64,000 bases of DNA from Gemmatimonas phototrophica (GCA_945861755.1 CAMAVQ010000008.1:1-64000), one strand, 5' to 3'; counted from the first letter of the stretch, positions 51,209 to 60,354 are shown. Program-made: numbers and translations. The notes: a model not told the origin generated them from the letters alone.

Positions 51209-53464
51209 TCAGTACACCACCCCGACCACTCCCAGTTGCCGCTGGGTGCCAGTGCCCGCCCTTAACTCCACCGAAAAAACATAGGTTCCCGGCGGCACCA
51301 AGGCCCCGGCGGCGTCGCGGCCGTCCCACCCGCGGGCAAAGCGGCCGCTGAGGTCAGCAGCGGCATAGAGGCGCCGCACCAGACGCCCGCTCAGATCCCG
51401 GATCAGGATCTCCACCGGGGCGGGACGGGCGATATTGGTGATGTCGTAGCGGATGGCCCCCTGGTCGTTGACCCCGTCGTTGTTGGGGGTGAAAACCGGC
51501 GGTTCGGCGCCCACATTGAGGAGCAGGTCCCGGGCAATTGGCACCTGCACCGACAGATTGCCGACGATCCGGGAGCCCAGGGGCTGGACATCGGGGTCAT
51601 CCTGGCCGGCTGCACCAAGATCGGCGGCATTGCCGGCCACCACTTCCTGCCCGATGTCGGAACCCGACTGGCTGTTGCGGGCCCGACCGGCGAAGGTGGT
51701 GCCGTACTGGAGCACACCGCTGTCAAACTCCACCGTCAGCAGACTGCCGCTTTCCTCGACCAAGGGAAAACCGATCAGCAGCTGTCGCTCCCCGACCTCG
51801 CGAATGGCGAACCCGCCATCGACCAGGGGCAGGCTCGCCAGGCTTTGCCCGGTAAAATCCGCCTCCACGGTCTGGCCGCCGGGCCGGATGGTCCGGATCC
51901 GGCCGACACTTTCGGCCCGCAGCGGGGTGTCGATGACCAACTGGTCGAAGCCGCGGTCTTTGCCGGGCCGCGACTGGTTGCGCACCGCATAGGTGAAACG
52001 CGTCTTGGCCCCCACCTCGGTCTGGCGTGGGATGATTTCACCGACCAGCTCGGTGGCGAAGGGGGGCGTGACTACCTCGAAGGCCAGCGCCCCCAGTCCA
52101 GCGGCGGACTCGAAATCCTCGCTGGTAAAGTCGGCGGTGAATTGGAAGTACCGCCGCGGCTCCGAGGCCGCGATCTGCACCCCGAGGGTTCCGTCGCCAA
52201 TCGACTCGGGCGCCACCTGCCCGAGCGCGGCGGCATAGGGAGGCGACCAACCGCTCCAATTGGTCAGATCATCGCGGATATCACCCTTGTCCTCGTTCCG
52301 CAGCTTGCCGTAGTCGACCTGGTCGAGGGTGATGAGATTGCGCTCATCGACGCTGAGTTCCCTGAACCGCCCAAAGGCCTCTCGCACATCGACTTCGTCG
52401 TTGTCGAGCAAATTGGTGATCAGCCGGCTGAGACTGGCATCACTGACGTCTTCGGCGCGCCGCCAGGGAACCTGCAGGCCGGCCGTCGTGGACCCCTGGG
52501 TGCTGGCCCCGGCTCCGCCCCCCTGCCGGAAGATCCGTTCGCCCGGCCGGATCTTGTTGAACTCGACGGGCTGGGGATCGAGGCCGGTGCGGGTACGGAT
52601 CTGGATCGCGGAGCGATTGGGATCCCCCTGACTCCCGCCTACCCACCGCAGCCTGCCGAGCAGCGCCAGATCGCCAAAGTCGAAGATATTCGATACGTAC
52701 CGCGCCTCCGGCACATACCCCGTGCCGAACACCTGGAGTTCGGCGATCTCGAAGCCGGCAGCGGTCAGGGACTTCAGCCTGAGATACCGCACATACTGGG
52801 GGGCTACCAGGATATCCACCACCGCGTCGGTGTTCTGGTTCGCGATGGCAACGGTCTGGAGGATCGGGATCCCCTCCCGTTGGGTCTCGGTCGTGCCATC
52901 ATTGACGAAGATCTCGAAGCCCCGCATGAAGTCGTTCTGGAAAGGGAAGTTGGGCGCTGGGTACGCCGGGTCGGCATTGCGGGGAAAGAAGCGGAAGCGG
53001 TTGACGCCGAACCGGGCGCCCAGATCCAGATCGATGAGGATGCCCAGCACCCGGGCGCTCTGACCGCCGGCGGCGGCCCTCAGGTCCAGGGCGCTATTAC
53101 CGTCGTCATCGATGATGGAAGGCAGATCGGTGCGGATGCGCTGGGTGTTGGGCGAGGTGATACCACCGCCCCGCTCGGGCGAATCGGCACCTACGGCGAT
53201 GTTGCGGGTGGTATCGGCACGTTGCGGCAAGATCCAGTCGGGGTACCCCTCCGGCTGGTAGTCGATGACACCGCCCGGGGCGTTGGTGCGCTCCACCGTG
53301 CGCGCCGTGCGGATCACCGTGGCGGGGATGTCTCCCCCGCCTCCGTCCCAACGGCGTCCATCGCCGCCGACAACGATGATCTCGGCGCCCCCCGGAAGGA
53401 CAAAGAGCAAAAGGGCAGCGAGGCAGCGCCAAGCCCCGGAGATTCCAATGTTAGTTTTCGGCAT
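51209..53464 (-). CDS. Secreted FlgD-Ig surface protein, family C
   Basis: 751 aa from MPKTNIGISG with signal peptide (RCLAALLLFVLPGGA); the track start at 53572 is 36 residues early. Mature start EIIVVGGDGRRWDGGGGDIP. Parts: discoidin-like module (LIDLDLGARFGVNRFRFFPR, GFEIAELQVFGTGYVPEARY), a central region with IQIRTRTG and LTNWSGWSPPYAAA, a cohesin-like stretch (RGFDQLVIDTPLR), and a FlgD-like Ig domain with FTPNNDGVNDQ and end VVGVVY. It shares the order and landmark motifs of families A and B, so all three belong together. First gene of the operon with the two outer-membrane proteins, and so a likely founding client or structural partner. Confidence 0.75.
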   Translation of the reverse strand: MPKTNIGISGAWRCLAALLLFVLPGGAEIIVVGGDGRRWDGGGGDIPATVIRTARTVERTNAPGGVIDYQPEGYPDWILPQRADTTRNIAVGADSPERGGGITSPNTQRIRTDLPSIIDDDGNSALDLRAAAGGQSARVLGILIDLDLGARFGVNRFRFFPRNADPAYPAPNFPFQNDFMRGFEIFVNDGTTETQREGIPILQTVAIANQNTDAVVDILVAPQYVRYLRLKSLTAAGFEIAELQVFGTGYVPEARYVSNIFDFGDLALLGRLRWVGGSQGDPNRSAIQIRTRTGLDPQPVEFNKIRPGERIFRQGGGAGASTQGSTTAGLQVPWRRAEDVSDASLSRLITNLLDNDEVDVREAFGRFRELSVDERNLITLDQVDYGKLRNEDKGDIRDDLTNWSGWSPPYAAALGQVAPESIGDGTLGVQIAASEPRRYFQFTADFTSEDFESAAGLGALAFEVVTPPFATELVGEIIPRQTEVGAKTRFTYAVRNQSRPGKDRGFDQLVIDTPLRAESVGRIRTIRPGGQTVEADFTGQSLASLPLVDGGFAIREVGERQLLIGFPLVEESGSLLTVEFDSGVLQYGTTFAGRARNSQSGSDIGQEVVAGNAADLGAAGQDDPDVQPLGSRIVGNLSVQVPIARDLLLNVGAEPPVFTPNNDGVNDQGAIRYDITNIARPAPVEILIRDLSGRLVRRLYAAADLSGRFARGWDGRDAAGALVPPGTYVFSVELRAGTGTQRQLGVVGVVY

Positions 53465-53489
53465 TGATTTGGAACCATCCCAAGGTGAA

Positions 53490-53573
53490 AAAGGCTTGCC
53501 TTTGCACTGGTAATTGTAGACTTTCTCCCCGTAGTTGGGACACAAAATAACAACTTGCCCAGGCTTGGGCAAG
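53490..53573. promoter_or_regulatory. Divergent intergenic region with two perfect hairpins
   Basis: Between the family C gene and the first CRTAC1-like gene lie AAAGGC-TT-GCCTTT (53490-53503) and CTTGCCCA-GGCT-TGGGCAAG (53554-53573). Neither has a following T run that would make a convincing terminator, and both genes start here, so operator or leader-structure roles are more likely. No consensus promoter was identified. Confidence 0.35.
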
Positions 53574-53600
53574 CATTTTCCCCACGAGAAAGCCCTTTTT

Positions 53601-55424
53601 TTGCTTCCCGACCTCCTGCTTTCCGCCGGCCTGCTGACGTGGCTGGCCGGCTGTTCTCAACCAGCCAGCCGCCCCGCCGGCCCCTTCTTTTCCGAAGTGG
53701 CGCAGGCCGTTGGAGTGGATTTCCGGCACCAGAGCGGGGCCAAGGGTGCCTATCTGCTGATCGAGACCATGGGTGCCGGGGGTGCCTTCCTCGACGCCGA
53801 CGCCGACGGCCTCCTCGATATCTTCTTGGTCGATGGCTTCGCGCTTTCCGGGGATGCAGACGCCCTACCCCCAACCAATCTGGTGCGGGAAGACGCGGAC
53901 GCGTACTGGGTCAGTGAGGGGGGCCTGCCGCCCCTGAGTTTTGACGGCGGGGTGGATCCGGCCTTTGCCCTGGTGCACCCGCCGCCGGCGGAACCCTTGG
54001 CCGGGGACCACTTTTTCCACAACGAAGGAAACGGCCATTTCGCCGACCAGAGCGCCAGGGCCGGGGTTGGCGACCTGGGTTATGGCATGGGCTGCGCCAC
54101 GGGAGACTACGACAACGACGGGGACACGGACCTCTATGTGGCCAACTACGGCCCCAACACCCTGTATCGCAATGACGGGACAGGCCGATTCGCCGACGTC
54201 ACCGCCGCTGCCCGCGTCGGCGACCCGCGCTGGAGCACCAGCCCGGTCTTCTTCGACTTCGACCGCGACGGCGACCTAGACCTTTTTGTGCCCAACTACC
54301 TCGATTTCACCCCGGCCGCCAACCGGGTGTGCGGCGGCACCGTGTCGTCGCCCGGCAGCCGCCTGCTGAAGATTCCCCGCTCCTGGCGCAGCTACTGCAG
54401 CCCACGCCATTACAACGGAGCGCCCAATACCCTGTACCGCAACGAGGGGGACGGCACCTTTGTCGATCTGACCCGGCCCACAGGCCTGTTCAACCTGTTC
54501 GGCAAAGGCCTGGGCGCGGTGGCTGGCGACTTTGATCGCGACGGGGACGACGACCTTTTCGTCGCCAACGACGGCACGAGAAACTTCCTCTACCGCAACG
54601 AAGGCGGCCGCAGTTTCTCCGAGGTCGGCACCGAGGCCGGCGTGGCTTGGGGGCCGGGCGGGCAGGCCGAAGCCGGGATGGGCACCGACTGCGCCGACTA
54701 CGACGGCGATGGCGATCTGGACCTGGTGGTCACCAACTTCTCGCGAGAGAGCAACCGGCTCTACCGCAATGAAGGCCCCTGGCGTTTCGGCGATGCCACC
54801 GACGAGGCCGGTCTGACCCAGCCCAGTTTCCTGCCCCTGGGTTTCGGGACCCTTTTTTTTGAGGCCGACAACGACGGCGACCTCGACCTGGCGGTGGCCA
54901 ACGGCCATGTTCAAGACCGCATCGCCCTCCTGGAACCCGACCTCAGTTATGCCCAGACCAGCCAGCTGTACGAAAACCGCGCCGGCCTCTTCACCGAGGT
55001 CTCCGCCAGCAGCGGCCCGGCCTTTCTGTTGCCCCTGGTCGGCAGGGGCCTGGCCAGCGGCGATTACGACAACGACGGCGACCTCGACCTGCTTGTCACC
55101 AGCACCGGCGGCCAGGCCCGGCTCTTTCGCAACGACCTGCAACCAGGCTCCCATTGGCTAAGCCTGAAACTGCGGGCCCGCGCCCCCCGCGACGCCACCG
55201 GCGCCTGGGTTGAACTGCGCTGCGGCGGCCTGGTACAGACCCGGCAGGTAAAAACCGCTGGCAGCTACATGGCGGCCAGCGACGGCCGGCTGCACTTTGG
55301 CCTGGGGCCCTGCACCCACATCGAGAACCTCACCGTCCGCTGGCCTGATGGCGGCCACACTGAACTGCACGACCTGGCAGCGGATCAGTTCCTGACCGTG
55401 GACCAAATCCCCTCGACCCCATAG
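53601..55424 (+). CDS. CRTAC1-like FG-GAP/ASPIC-UnbV lipoprotein
   Basis: About 607 aa. I place the start at the in-frame TTG (53601), giving a lipoprotein signal LLPDLLLSAGLLTWLAGC; the track start at 53535 is another TTG with an unlikely leader. The body is a seven-bladed propeller of FG-GAP/VCBS repeats with calcium loops (DYDNDGDTDLYVANYG, DFDRDGDLDLFVPNYL, DYDGDGDLDLVVTNFS). The end is an ASPIC/UnbV domain (GSYMAASDGRLHFGLG, VRWPDGG). Proteins of this type are exported and bind or scaffold extracellular partners; no enzyme activity is established. It heads a plus-strand pair with the parvulin lipoprotein. Confidence 0.83.
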   Translation: MLPDLLLSAGLLTWLAGCSQPASRPAGPFFSEVAQAVGVDFRHQSGAKGAYLLIETMGAGGAFLDADADGLLDIFLVDGFALSGDADALPPTNLVREDADAYWVSEGGLPPLSFDGGVDPAFALVHPPPAEPLAGDHFFHNEGNGHFADQSARAGVGDLGYGMGCATGDYDNDGDTDLYVANYGPNTLYRNDGTGRFADVTAAARVGDPRWSTSPVFFDFDRDGDLDLFVPNYLDFTPAANRVCGGTVSSPGSRLLKIPRSWRSYCSPRHYNGAPNTLYRNEGDGTFVDLTRPTGLFNLFGKGLGAVAGDFDRDGDDDLFVANDGTRNFLYRNEGGRSFSEVGTEAGVAWGPGGQAEAGMGTDCADYDGDGDLDLVVTNFSRESNRLYRNEGPWRFGDATDEAGLTQPSFLPLGFGTLFFEADNDGDLDLAVANGHVQDRIALLEPDLSYAQTSQLYENRAGLFTEVSASSGPAFLLPLVGRGLASGDYDNDGDLDLLVTSTGGQARLFRNDLQPGSHWLSLKLRARAPRDATGAWVELRCGGLVQTRQVKTAGSYMAASDGRLHFGLGPCTHIENLTVRWPDGGHTELHDLAADQFLTVDQIPSTP

Positions 55425-55458
55425 ATTTCTGGCTGCGAATTCGCGGAGGAAGACGACG

Positions 55459-57135
55459 ATGAAAATGAGATTTCTGCTACTCGCCCCCTTTTGTGCTTTC
55501 CTAACTGCCTGCGGGGGCAGTCCCGAGGACCCAGTGCTTGCCAAGGCCGGCACCGAGGAGGTGCGGGCCAGCCATCTGCAGCAGTTCATGGATCGGATCC
55601 CCGAGGGCCTCAGACAGGGCAACTCCCCGCTCGAGGTGCAGCGCCGGCTACTCGAAAGCCTCATCGACATGCGGCTCCTGGCCCAGGAGGCGAAACAAAC
55701 CCAGATCGAGGAAGATCCCGCCTTTGTCGATCAACTGGAGACAGTCCGACGCGGTGGTCTCTTGGATCTGTACCAACGCCGCCAGATCAATGAACGTCTC
55801 AGCGTCAGCAGCGAGGAACTCGAGCACCACTACCACGAAACCCACCGGGATCGTGCCCTGCGTTTCAGCGGCATCATGCTGCCCACCAAAGAGGAGGCCG
55901 AACGCATCGTCTCCCTGCTCAAAAAGGGGGCCGACTTCCACCAATTGGCCGCCGCCCACTCCGAGCACAAGGAGACCGGCGAACGCGGGGGCGATAGCGG
56001 CGGGTACAAACTCCGCGACCAGATGAGTCCCGCCGTCGCCGAAGGGGTCGCCCATCTGAAGGTGGGCGAGATCTCGGCTCCGGTGCCGGTCCAGTACAAC
56101 CGCCGCACCCACTTCGCCGTTTTCAAGATCCTCGACGAGATGCCCGCCCCGCCGGCCGCCTCCGAGGCCCTCCTCCGCGAGGAGTTGATGCGCGCCAAAC
56201 GGATGGAACGCATTCGCCTCGTACTCGACTCCCTGATGCAGGTCTACGCGCCCCAGGCCCAGGAGGCGCAACTGACCCTCTTCAGCCAGCGTTGTCAACA
56301 AAGCGGCGAGGTGCTGCCCCAGTTCAGCGCCGCGGAATCCGAACTGCCGCTGGTCACCTTTCAGGGCGGCCAGATCACCGTGGGCGACCTGCTGCTCACC
56401 GCCCAGGAGGCCCACTTTTCGCCCCGCCAGTTGGCCAGTGTCGCGGCAGTGGATCATTTCCTGAAAAACGTCACCATCCCGGCGCATCTTTTCGAAGCAG
56501 AGGCGAAGCGGCTGCACCTGGACCGCGACAGTACCCTGGTGGCTGGTCTGGCGCGCAAACGGGAGGAACTCAGCCTGGAGGTGTTGCGCCAGCGCGAGGT
56601 GGACAGCCACATCAGTGCCAGCGAGGAAGAGGCCCGGGCCTTCTTCGACGCCAACCCGGAAAAATTCACCGCCCCGCTGACCATCCTGGCCACCGAGATT
56701 TTGGTTGCCTCTGACTCGCTGGCCCAGCAGCTGAAACGGCGCCTCGAAGAGGGTGAGGACGCCAGCAAGCTGGTGCTACAATACACCCAGCGGGAAGGCG
56801 CCATCCACCATGAGGGGCAGATCCGGCTGAACGTCTTCACCGAGGTGTTCTTCCAGGGAATCCACGCCGCCGCCCTGCGGCTGGAACCCGGGGAGGTAGG
56901 TGGACCGGTGCGGGTGCGGGAGGGATATTCGGTGTTCAAGGTGACCGACAAGGTGCTGGAAAAGGCGCCCTACGACGCCGAATCGCGGCGCCGGGCCCTG
57001 GCCTATGTCAAGGTCGACAAGGCCAAACACTCTTACGTGGACTACGTGCGGGGCCTGCGCGAAAAGTATCGGATCGAGGTGGACGAGGCCGCACTGCGCA
57101 AAATGCCGGCCCCGGCCCCAACCGCCAAGTCCTGA
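55459..57135 (+). CDS. Lipoprotein peptidyl-prolyl cis-trans isomerase with two parvulin domains
   Basis: 558 aa. Lipoprotein signal MKMRFLLLAPFCAFLTAC; GCGGAGGAAG ribosome-binding site. SurA/PrsA-like chaperone N-terminus (VRASHLQQFMDRIPEG, LLESLIDMRLLAQEAKQ). First parvulin domain about residues 130-235 (RFSGIMLPTKEEAERIVSLL, GGDSGGYKLRDQMSP, ISAPVPVQYN). Second, more divergent copy about 395-505 (PLTILATEILVASDSLAQQL, GEVGGPVRVREGYSVFKVTD). It would fold exported proteins in the periplasm. Next to genes for many large exported beta-proteins, it is a plausible foldase for them. Confidence 0.87.
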   Translation: MKMRFLLLAPFCAFLTACGGSPEDPVLAKAGTEEVRASHLQQFMDRIPEGLRQGNSPLEVQRRLLESLIDMRLLAQEAKQTQIEEDPAFVDQLETVRRGGLLDLYQRRQINERLSVSSEELEHHYHETHRDRALRFSGIMLPTKEEAERIVSLLKKGADFHQLAAAHSEHKETGERGGDSGGYKLRDQMSPAVAEGVAHLKVGEISAPVPVQYNRRTHFAVFKILDEMPAPPAASEALLREELMRAKRMERIRLVLDSLMQVYAPQAQEAQLTLFSQRCQQSGEVLPQFSAAESELPLVTFQGGQITVGDLLLTAQEAHFSPRQLASVAAVDHFLKNVTIPAHLFEAEAKRLHLDRDSTLVAGLARKREELSLEVLRQREVDSHISASEEEARAFFDANPEKFTAPLTILATEILVASDSLAQQLKRRLEEGEDASKLVLQYTQREGAIHHEGQIRLNVFTEVFFQGIHAAALRLEPGEVGGPVRVREGYSVFKVTDKVLEKAPYDAESRRRALAYVKVDKAKHSYVDYVRGLREKYRIEVDEAALRKMPAPAPTAKS

Positions 57136-57137
57136 GT

Positions 57138-58769
57138 TCAGTCAGTCTCGCGCACCTTCAGCAGTTGGTTGCCCGGCACCTGGCGCAGCACCTGCCGGGT
57201 GCCGCTGGGCCAGCTCAGCTCGAGGGAGTCGGCCGCCGCCAGCGGGCCCAGGCCAAAGTGTACGACCAGGTCGTGCTGGGACAGATAACTCGAGCCGCTC
57301 TGGACCTGGGCGTACTGGCGGCGGCCACCGGCAAAAAGCACCAGGCGGGTGCCGATGGCGGCCCTGTTGCTGCGGGTGCCCTCAAGCTTGATCTCTAGGT
57401 AATTGCCGGCAGCGCTCCCCTCGTTGCGCAGCAGATAGGGGGTATCGTTGAGATTGAACACCGCCAGGTCCACATTGCCGTCGCGGTCGTAGTCGGCGGC
57501 AGCCACCCCGCGGCTGACGGCCCGCAGTGCCAGGCCGGTGCCGGTGGTGGCACTGACGTCGGCAAAACGCCCCTTGCCCTGGTTGAGGAAAAACCAGTTC
57601 GGCTGGGCGTAACTGGAATTGGCCTGCGCCAGATCGGCCTGGGGATAGGTGTGGCCGTTGGCGATGTAGAGGTCGCGGTCCCCGTCGTTGTCGGCATCGA
57701 AGAATACCGCCCCCCAGGCCACCTCCCGGATGCCGACGGTCCCGACCAGGGAACTGAAGGAAACATCGGCGAAAAAACCGGCCCCCTCGTTGCGGTAGAG
57801 GGTGTTGTGCTCGTCGGCGAAGTTGGTGACCAGAATATCGGGCAAACCGTCGTTGTCGTAGTCATCCACCGCCGCCCCCATACATCCCTGCAGCACCCCC
57901 TCGCCGCTGTACGCCACCCCCGCCATCACCGCGGTGTCGGAGAACCGGCCGCCACCCTCATTGTGGAACAGGTTATTGGGGGTTGAATCATTGGCCACGA
58001 AAAGGTCCGGCCAGCCATCGACATCGACGTCGGCAAAGACAGCCGCCATGCCGAAATAGGGCTCCCCGGCGACGCCGGCCTGGCGGCTGACCTCGGTAAA
58101 GGTGCCATCCCCTTCGTTGCGGTACAATACATCGGGTGCTGGCCGCAGCCCCAGCGGACCGCAGTAGACCGGGATGTTCTTCCACAGGCAGGGGATGGTG
58201 GATTGGTATTCCTGGGAGAAGTCGACGTAGTTGGCCACGTACAGGTCGACATCGCCATCGCGGTCGTAGTCGCCAAAGGTGCAACCCGTGCCCCAACGGG
58301 GGTCGCCGACCCCCGCGGCCCCGGTGCGGTCCGTGAACCGGCCACCCTCGTTTCGGTACAGGGTATTGCGGCCATATTTGGTGACGTACAGATCCAGGTC
58401 GCCGTCGTTGTCGTAATCGGCCACAGCACAGCCCATGGACCAGGCAGTGTCACTGATGCCTGCCGCCACCGCCACCTCGGTGAATTTCTCGCCGTCGTTG
58501 CGATAGAGCTGGTCGAGCGGCTCCGCTCCCCTGGGGGAGCCGTCGAACCGGGAGCCGTTGGTCAGGTACAGATCCGGATCATCGTCGCCGTCGTAGTCGA
58601 AGAAGGCCACCCCGCCCATCATGCCTTCGACGATGTAGCGCTGGGTGCTTCCCGAGACATTGAGCCCGCTCACCCCGGCGGCGGCAGCCTGGTCGGCAAA
58701 TTGGGGCCCGGCCCAGGCCACCTCGCAAGCTGCCAGCGCCACCGCGGCTCCCACCCAGAGTATCGACAC
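57138..58769 (-). CDS. CRTAC1-like FG-GAP/ASPIC-UnbV lipoprotein
   Basis: 543 aa from a GTG at 58769, preceded by AGAGGAG at 7 nt; the track start is a TTG at 58796. The new start gives MSILWVGAAVALAAC, a lipoprotein signal with an LAAC lipobox. FG-GAP blades with calcium loops follow (DYDGDDDPDLYLTNGS, DYDNDGDLDLYVTKYG, DYDRDGDVDLYVANYV, DADNDGDRDLYIANGH). The ASPIC/UnbV domain is at the end (SSYLSQHDLVVHFGLG, LSWPSGTRQVL). It is convergent with the parvulin gene (2 nt apart) and divergent from the TPR lipoprotein gene. Confidence 0.85.
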   Translation of the reverse strand: MSILWVGAAVALAACEVAWAGPQFADQAAAAGVSGLNVSGSTQRYIVEGMMGGVAFFDYDGDDDPDLYLTNGSRFDGSPRGAEPLDQLYRNDGEKFTEVAVAAGISDTAWSMGCAVADYDNDGDLDLYVTKYGRNTLYRNEGGRFTDRTGAAGVGDPRWGTGCTFGDYDRDGDVDLYVANYVDFSQEYQSTIPCLWKNIPVYCGPLGLRPAPDVLYRNEGDGTFTEVSRQAGVAGEPYFGMAAVFADVDVDGWPDLFVANDSTPNNLFHNEGGGRFSDTAVMAGVAYSGEGVLQGCMGAAVDDYDNDGLPDILVTNFADEHNTLYRNEGAGFFADVSFSSLVGTVGIREVAWGAVFFDADNDGDRDLYIANGHTYPQADLAQANSSYAQPNWFFLNQGKGRFADVSATTGTGLALRAVSRGVAAADYDRDGNVDLAVFNLNDTPYLLRNEGSAAGNYLEIKLEGTRSNRAAIGTRLVLFAGGRRQYAQVQSGSSYLSQHDLVVHFGLGPLAAADSLELSWPSGTRQVLRQVPGNQLLKVRETD

Positions 58770-58784
58770 CTTGTTGCTCCTCTT

Positions 58785-58812
58785 CGCTGTTGGCAACCCG
58801 CTGTTGGCAACC
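58785..58812. repeat. Tandem 14-bp direct repeat (two copies)
   Basis: CGCTGTTGGCAACC occurs twice in a row in the divergent region between the CRTAC1-like gene and the TPR lipoprotein gene. It lies upstream of the GTG start I prefer for the CRTAC1-like gene, so it need not be coding. Confidence 0.8.
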
Positions 58813-58833
58813 CTATTGATCGCGTATTATTAT
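58804..58833 (+). promoter_or_regulatory. Possible promoter for the TPR lipoprotein gene
   Basis: TTGGCA (58804-58809) is followed by TATTATTAT; the -10 could be TATTAT at 58825 (15-nt spacer) or 58828 (18-nt spacer). The -35 lies in the second 14-bp repeat unit. The spacing is not ideal, so this is tentative. Confidence 0.35.
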
Positions 58834-58884
58834 TGCAGGCCAATTTACGCGAGGCTCCCCCGTTCTGGCAAGCCGAGACCACCT

Positions 58885-60354
58885 ATGATCCTCCTGCGCC
58901 TGGGTTTGGTCATCTTACTGGGCGGCTGCGGCCAGCAGACCCAGCCAGCCCCAGCCCCGCCCCCGGCAGTCGAACAGGCCCGCCAGTTGCTGGCCGCGGC
59001 CCGTTACGCCGAGGCCATCTCCCTGCTGGCGGCACAGCCGGTCGAAAGCAAGACCTGTGCCCTGCTGGCCCGAGCCTACCTGGAGGTAGGGCAGTACGAA
59101 CAGGCCGGCGTCCAGGTGGCCAACGCGCTGCAAGCAGGCCCGCCCAGCGCCGAACTCTACGACCTGCAAGGCGCCGCGCTGCTGGCCCGGGCCTTTGCCC
59201 AGGCCCGTTACACCGAAACCGATTCGGCCATCGTCTCCTTCAACCGGGCGCTCGAGCTGGAGCCGAAACGGGCCCTGACACTCTACAACCTGGGAATGGT
59301 TCACGGCTACCGCGACAGCACCGCGCTGGCGGAACGCTATTACCGGGCTGCCCTCGCGGCAGACTCGACCCTGGCGGCAGCCCACAAGAAACTAGGCCTG
59401 CTCTACCGCCGGCGCGGCGATGACACGCTGGCCCTGACCGAAATGAGCGCCGCAGCCAGGCTGGCCCCGGAGGATGCAGAAGCCCAGTTCCACCTCGCTT
59501 TGCTGCACCGCGAAAGCAACCAGCTGGATACGGCCCTTGCCGCCTTTGAGCGGGCCGCCAGCCTGAATCCCGCCTCCCCGCAGGTGCAGCTCAACCTGGC
59601 CAGCACCTACCTGCGCCTGGGCCGGCGCGCAGAAGGGGAACAGGCGTTGCAGCGCTCCGAGATCCTCCGCCAGTACGACCGCGGCATCGGGTCGGAACGC
59701 ACCGCCCCGGTCGGCCAAAACGTGGCCATCGGTCCGGCCACGGCGCGGTATAATCTGGCCCTCAACCACGCCCTGCGCGGCGAGTACGCCCAGGCAGTCC
59801 TGGAGTACCGCGCCGCCCTGGAGTTGAATCCGAAGTTGCGCAACGCCCATGCCGGCCTGGGCGTCACCCTGTACCTGATGGGCAGGCTGGAGGAAGCGGC
59901 GACCGCATTGACCGACGCGGTGGTTCTGGACTCCGCCGATGCCGTCAGCCTGACCCGTCTGGGTCTCATCCGGCTCAAACAGGGGCAAAACGAGCGGGCG
60001 CGGCAGGCGCTGGAACAGGCGGCGCGGGCCGACACCAGCCTCGCGGAGGCCGCCTACGGCCTGGGCTTGCTGGCGGCGCGCACCCAGGACTACCGCGCCG
60101 CCCTCATGCGTTTCTCCCGCGCCCTGGCGCTGCGGCCCGGCTATGCCGACGCTTGCCTGAACCTGGGGGTGGCCCATATGCACCTTGGGCAGCATCTCGA
60201 AGCCGCCGCTGCCTATGAGGAGGCCGTGGCCGCCGATCCCACCAACCCGCGCCCCCACCTATACCTGAGCGACGCCTACGCCAAACTCGGAAAGACCGAG
60301 CAGAGCCAGGCCCACCGCGAGCAGGCTCGCCGCCTCAACCAGAAAAACGACTGA
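58885..60354 (+). CDS. TPR-repeat lipoprotein
   Basis: 489 aa from MILLRLGLVILLGGC, a lipoprotein signal with an LGGC lipobox; the track start at 58645 adds 80 non-coding residues. About ten TPR units follow in two blocks (SFNRALELEPKRALTLYNLG, FHLALLHRESNQLDTALAAF, RYNLALNHALRGEYAQAVLE, CLNLGVAHMHLGQHLEAAAA). A non-TPR segment of ~40 residues near 255-290 separates the blocks. TPR lipoproteins act as scaffolds in the periplasm or on the outer membrane. The stop overlaps the next start (TGATG). TPR and CRTAC1-like genes are often neighbours, so a shared complex is inferred. Confidence 0.85.
   Translation: MILLRLGLVILLGGCGQQTQPAPAPPPAVEQARQLLAAARYAEAISLLAAQPVESKTCALLARAYLEVGQYEQAGVQVANALQAGPPSAELYDLQGAALLARAFAQARYTETDSAIVSFNRALELEPKRALTLYNLGMVHGYRDSTALAERYYRAALAADSTLAAAHKKLGLLYRRRGDDTLALTEMSAAARLAPEDAEAQFHLALLHRESNQLDTALAAFERAASLNPASPQVQLNLASTYLRLGRRAEGEQALQRSEILRQYDRGIGSERTAPVGQNVAIGPATARYNLALNHALRGEYAQAVLEYRAALELNPKLRNAHAGLGVTLYLMGRLEEAATALTDAVVLDSADAVSLTRLGLIRLKQGQNERARQALEQAARADTSLAEAAYGLGLLAARTQDYRAALMRFSRALALRPGYADACLNLGVAHMHLGQHLEAAAAYEEAVAADPTNPRPHLYLSDAYAKLGKTEQSQAHREQARRLNQKND

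Noticed and set aside
49594-51351. 585-aa plus-strand ORF
   Set aside because: Antisense to the outer-membrane protein gene; composition typical of a high-GC shadow frame with no recognisable domain.
30794-53464. FTPNGDGIND proteins as standard T9SS cargo
   Set aside because: The motif resembles gliding-motility C-terminal domains, but the ends lack the usual basic residues and no T9SS core gene is visible in the window; I keep it as an open possibility only.
51845-53467. 540-aa plus-strand ORF
   Set aside because: Antisense to the family C gene, which has a signal peptide, clear modules and paralogues; the plus frame has none.
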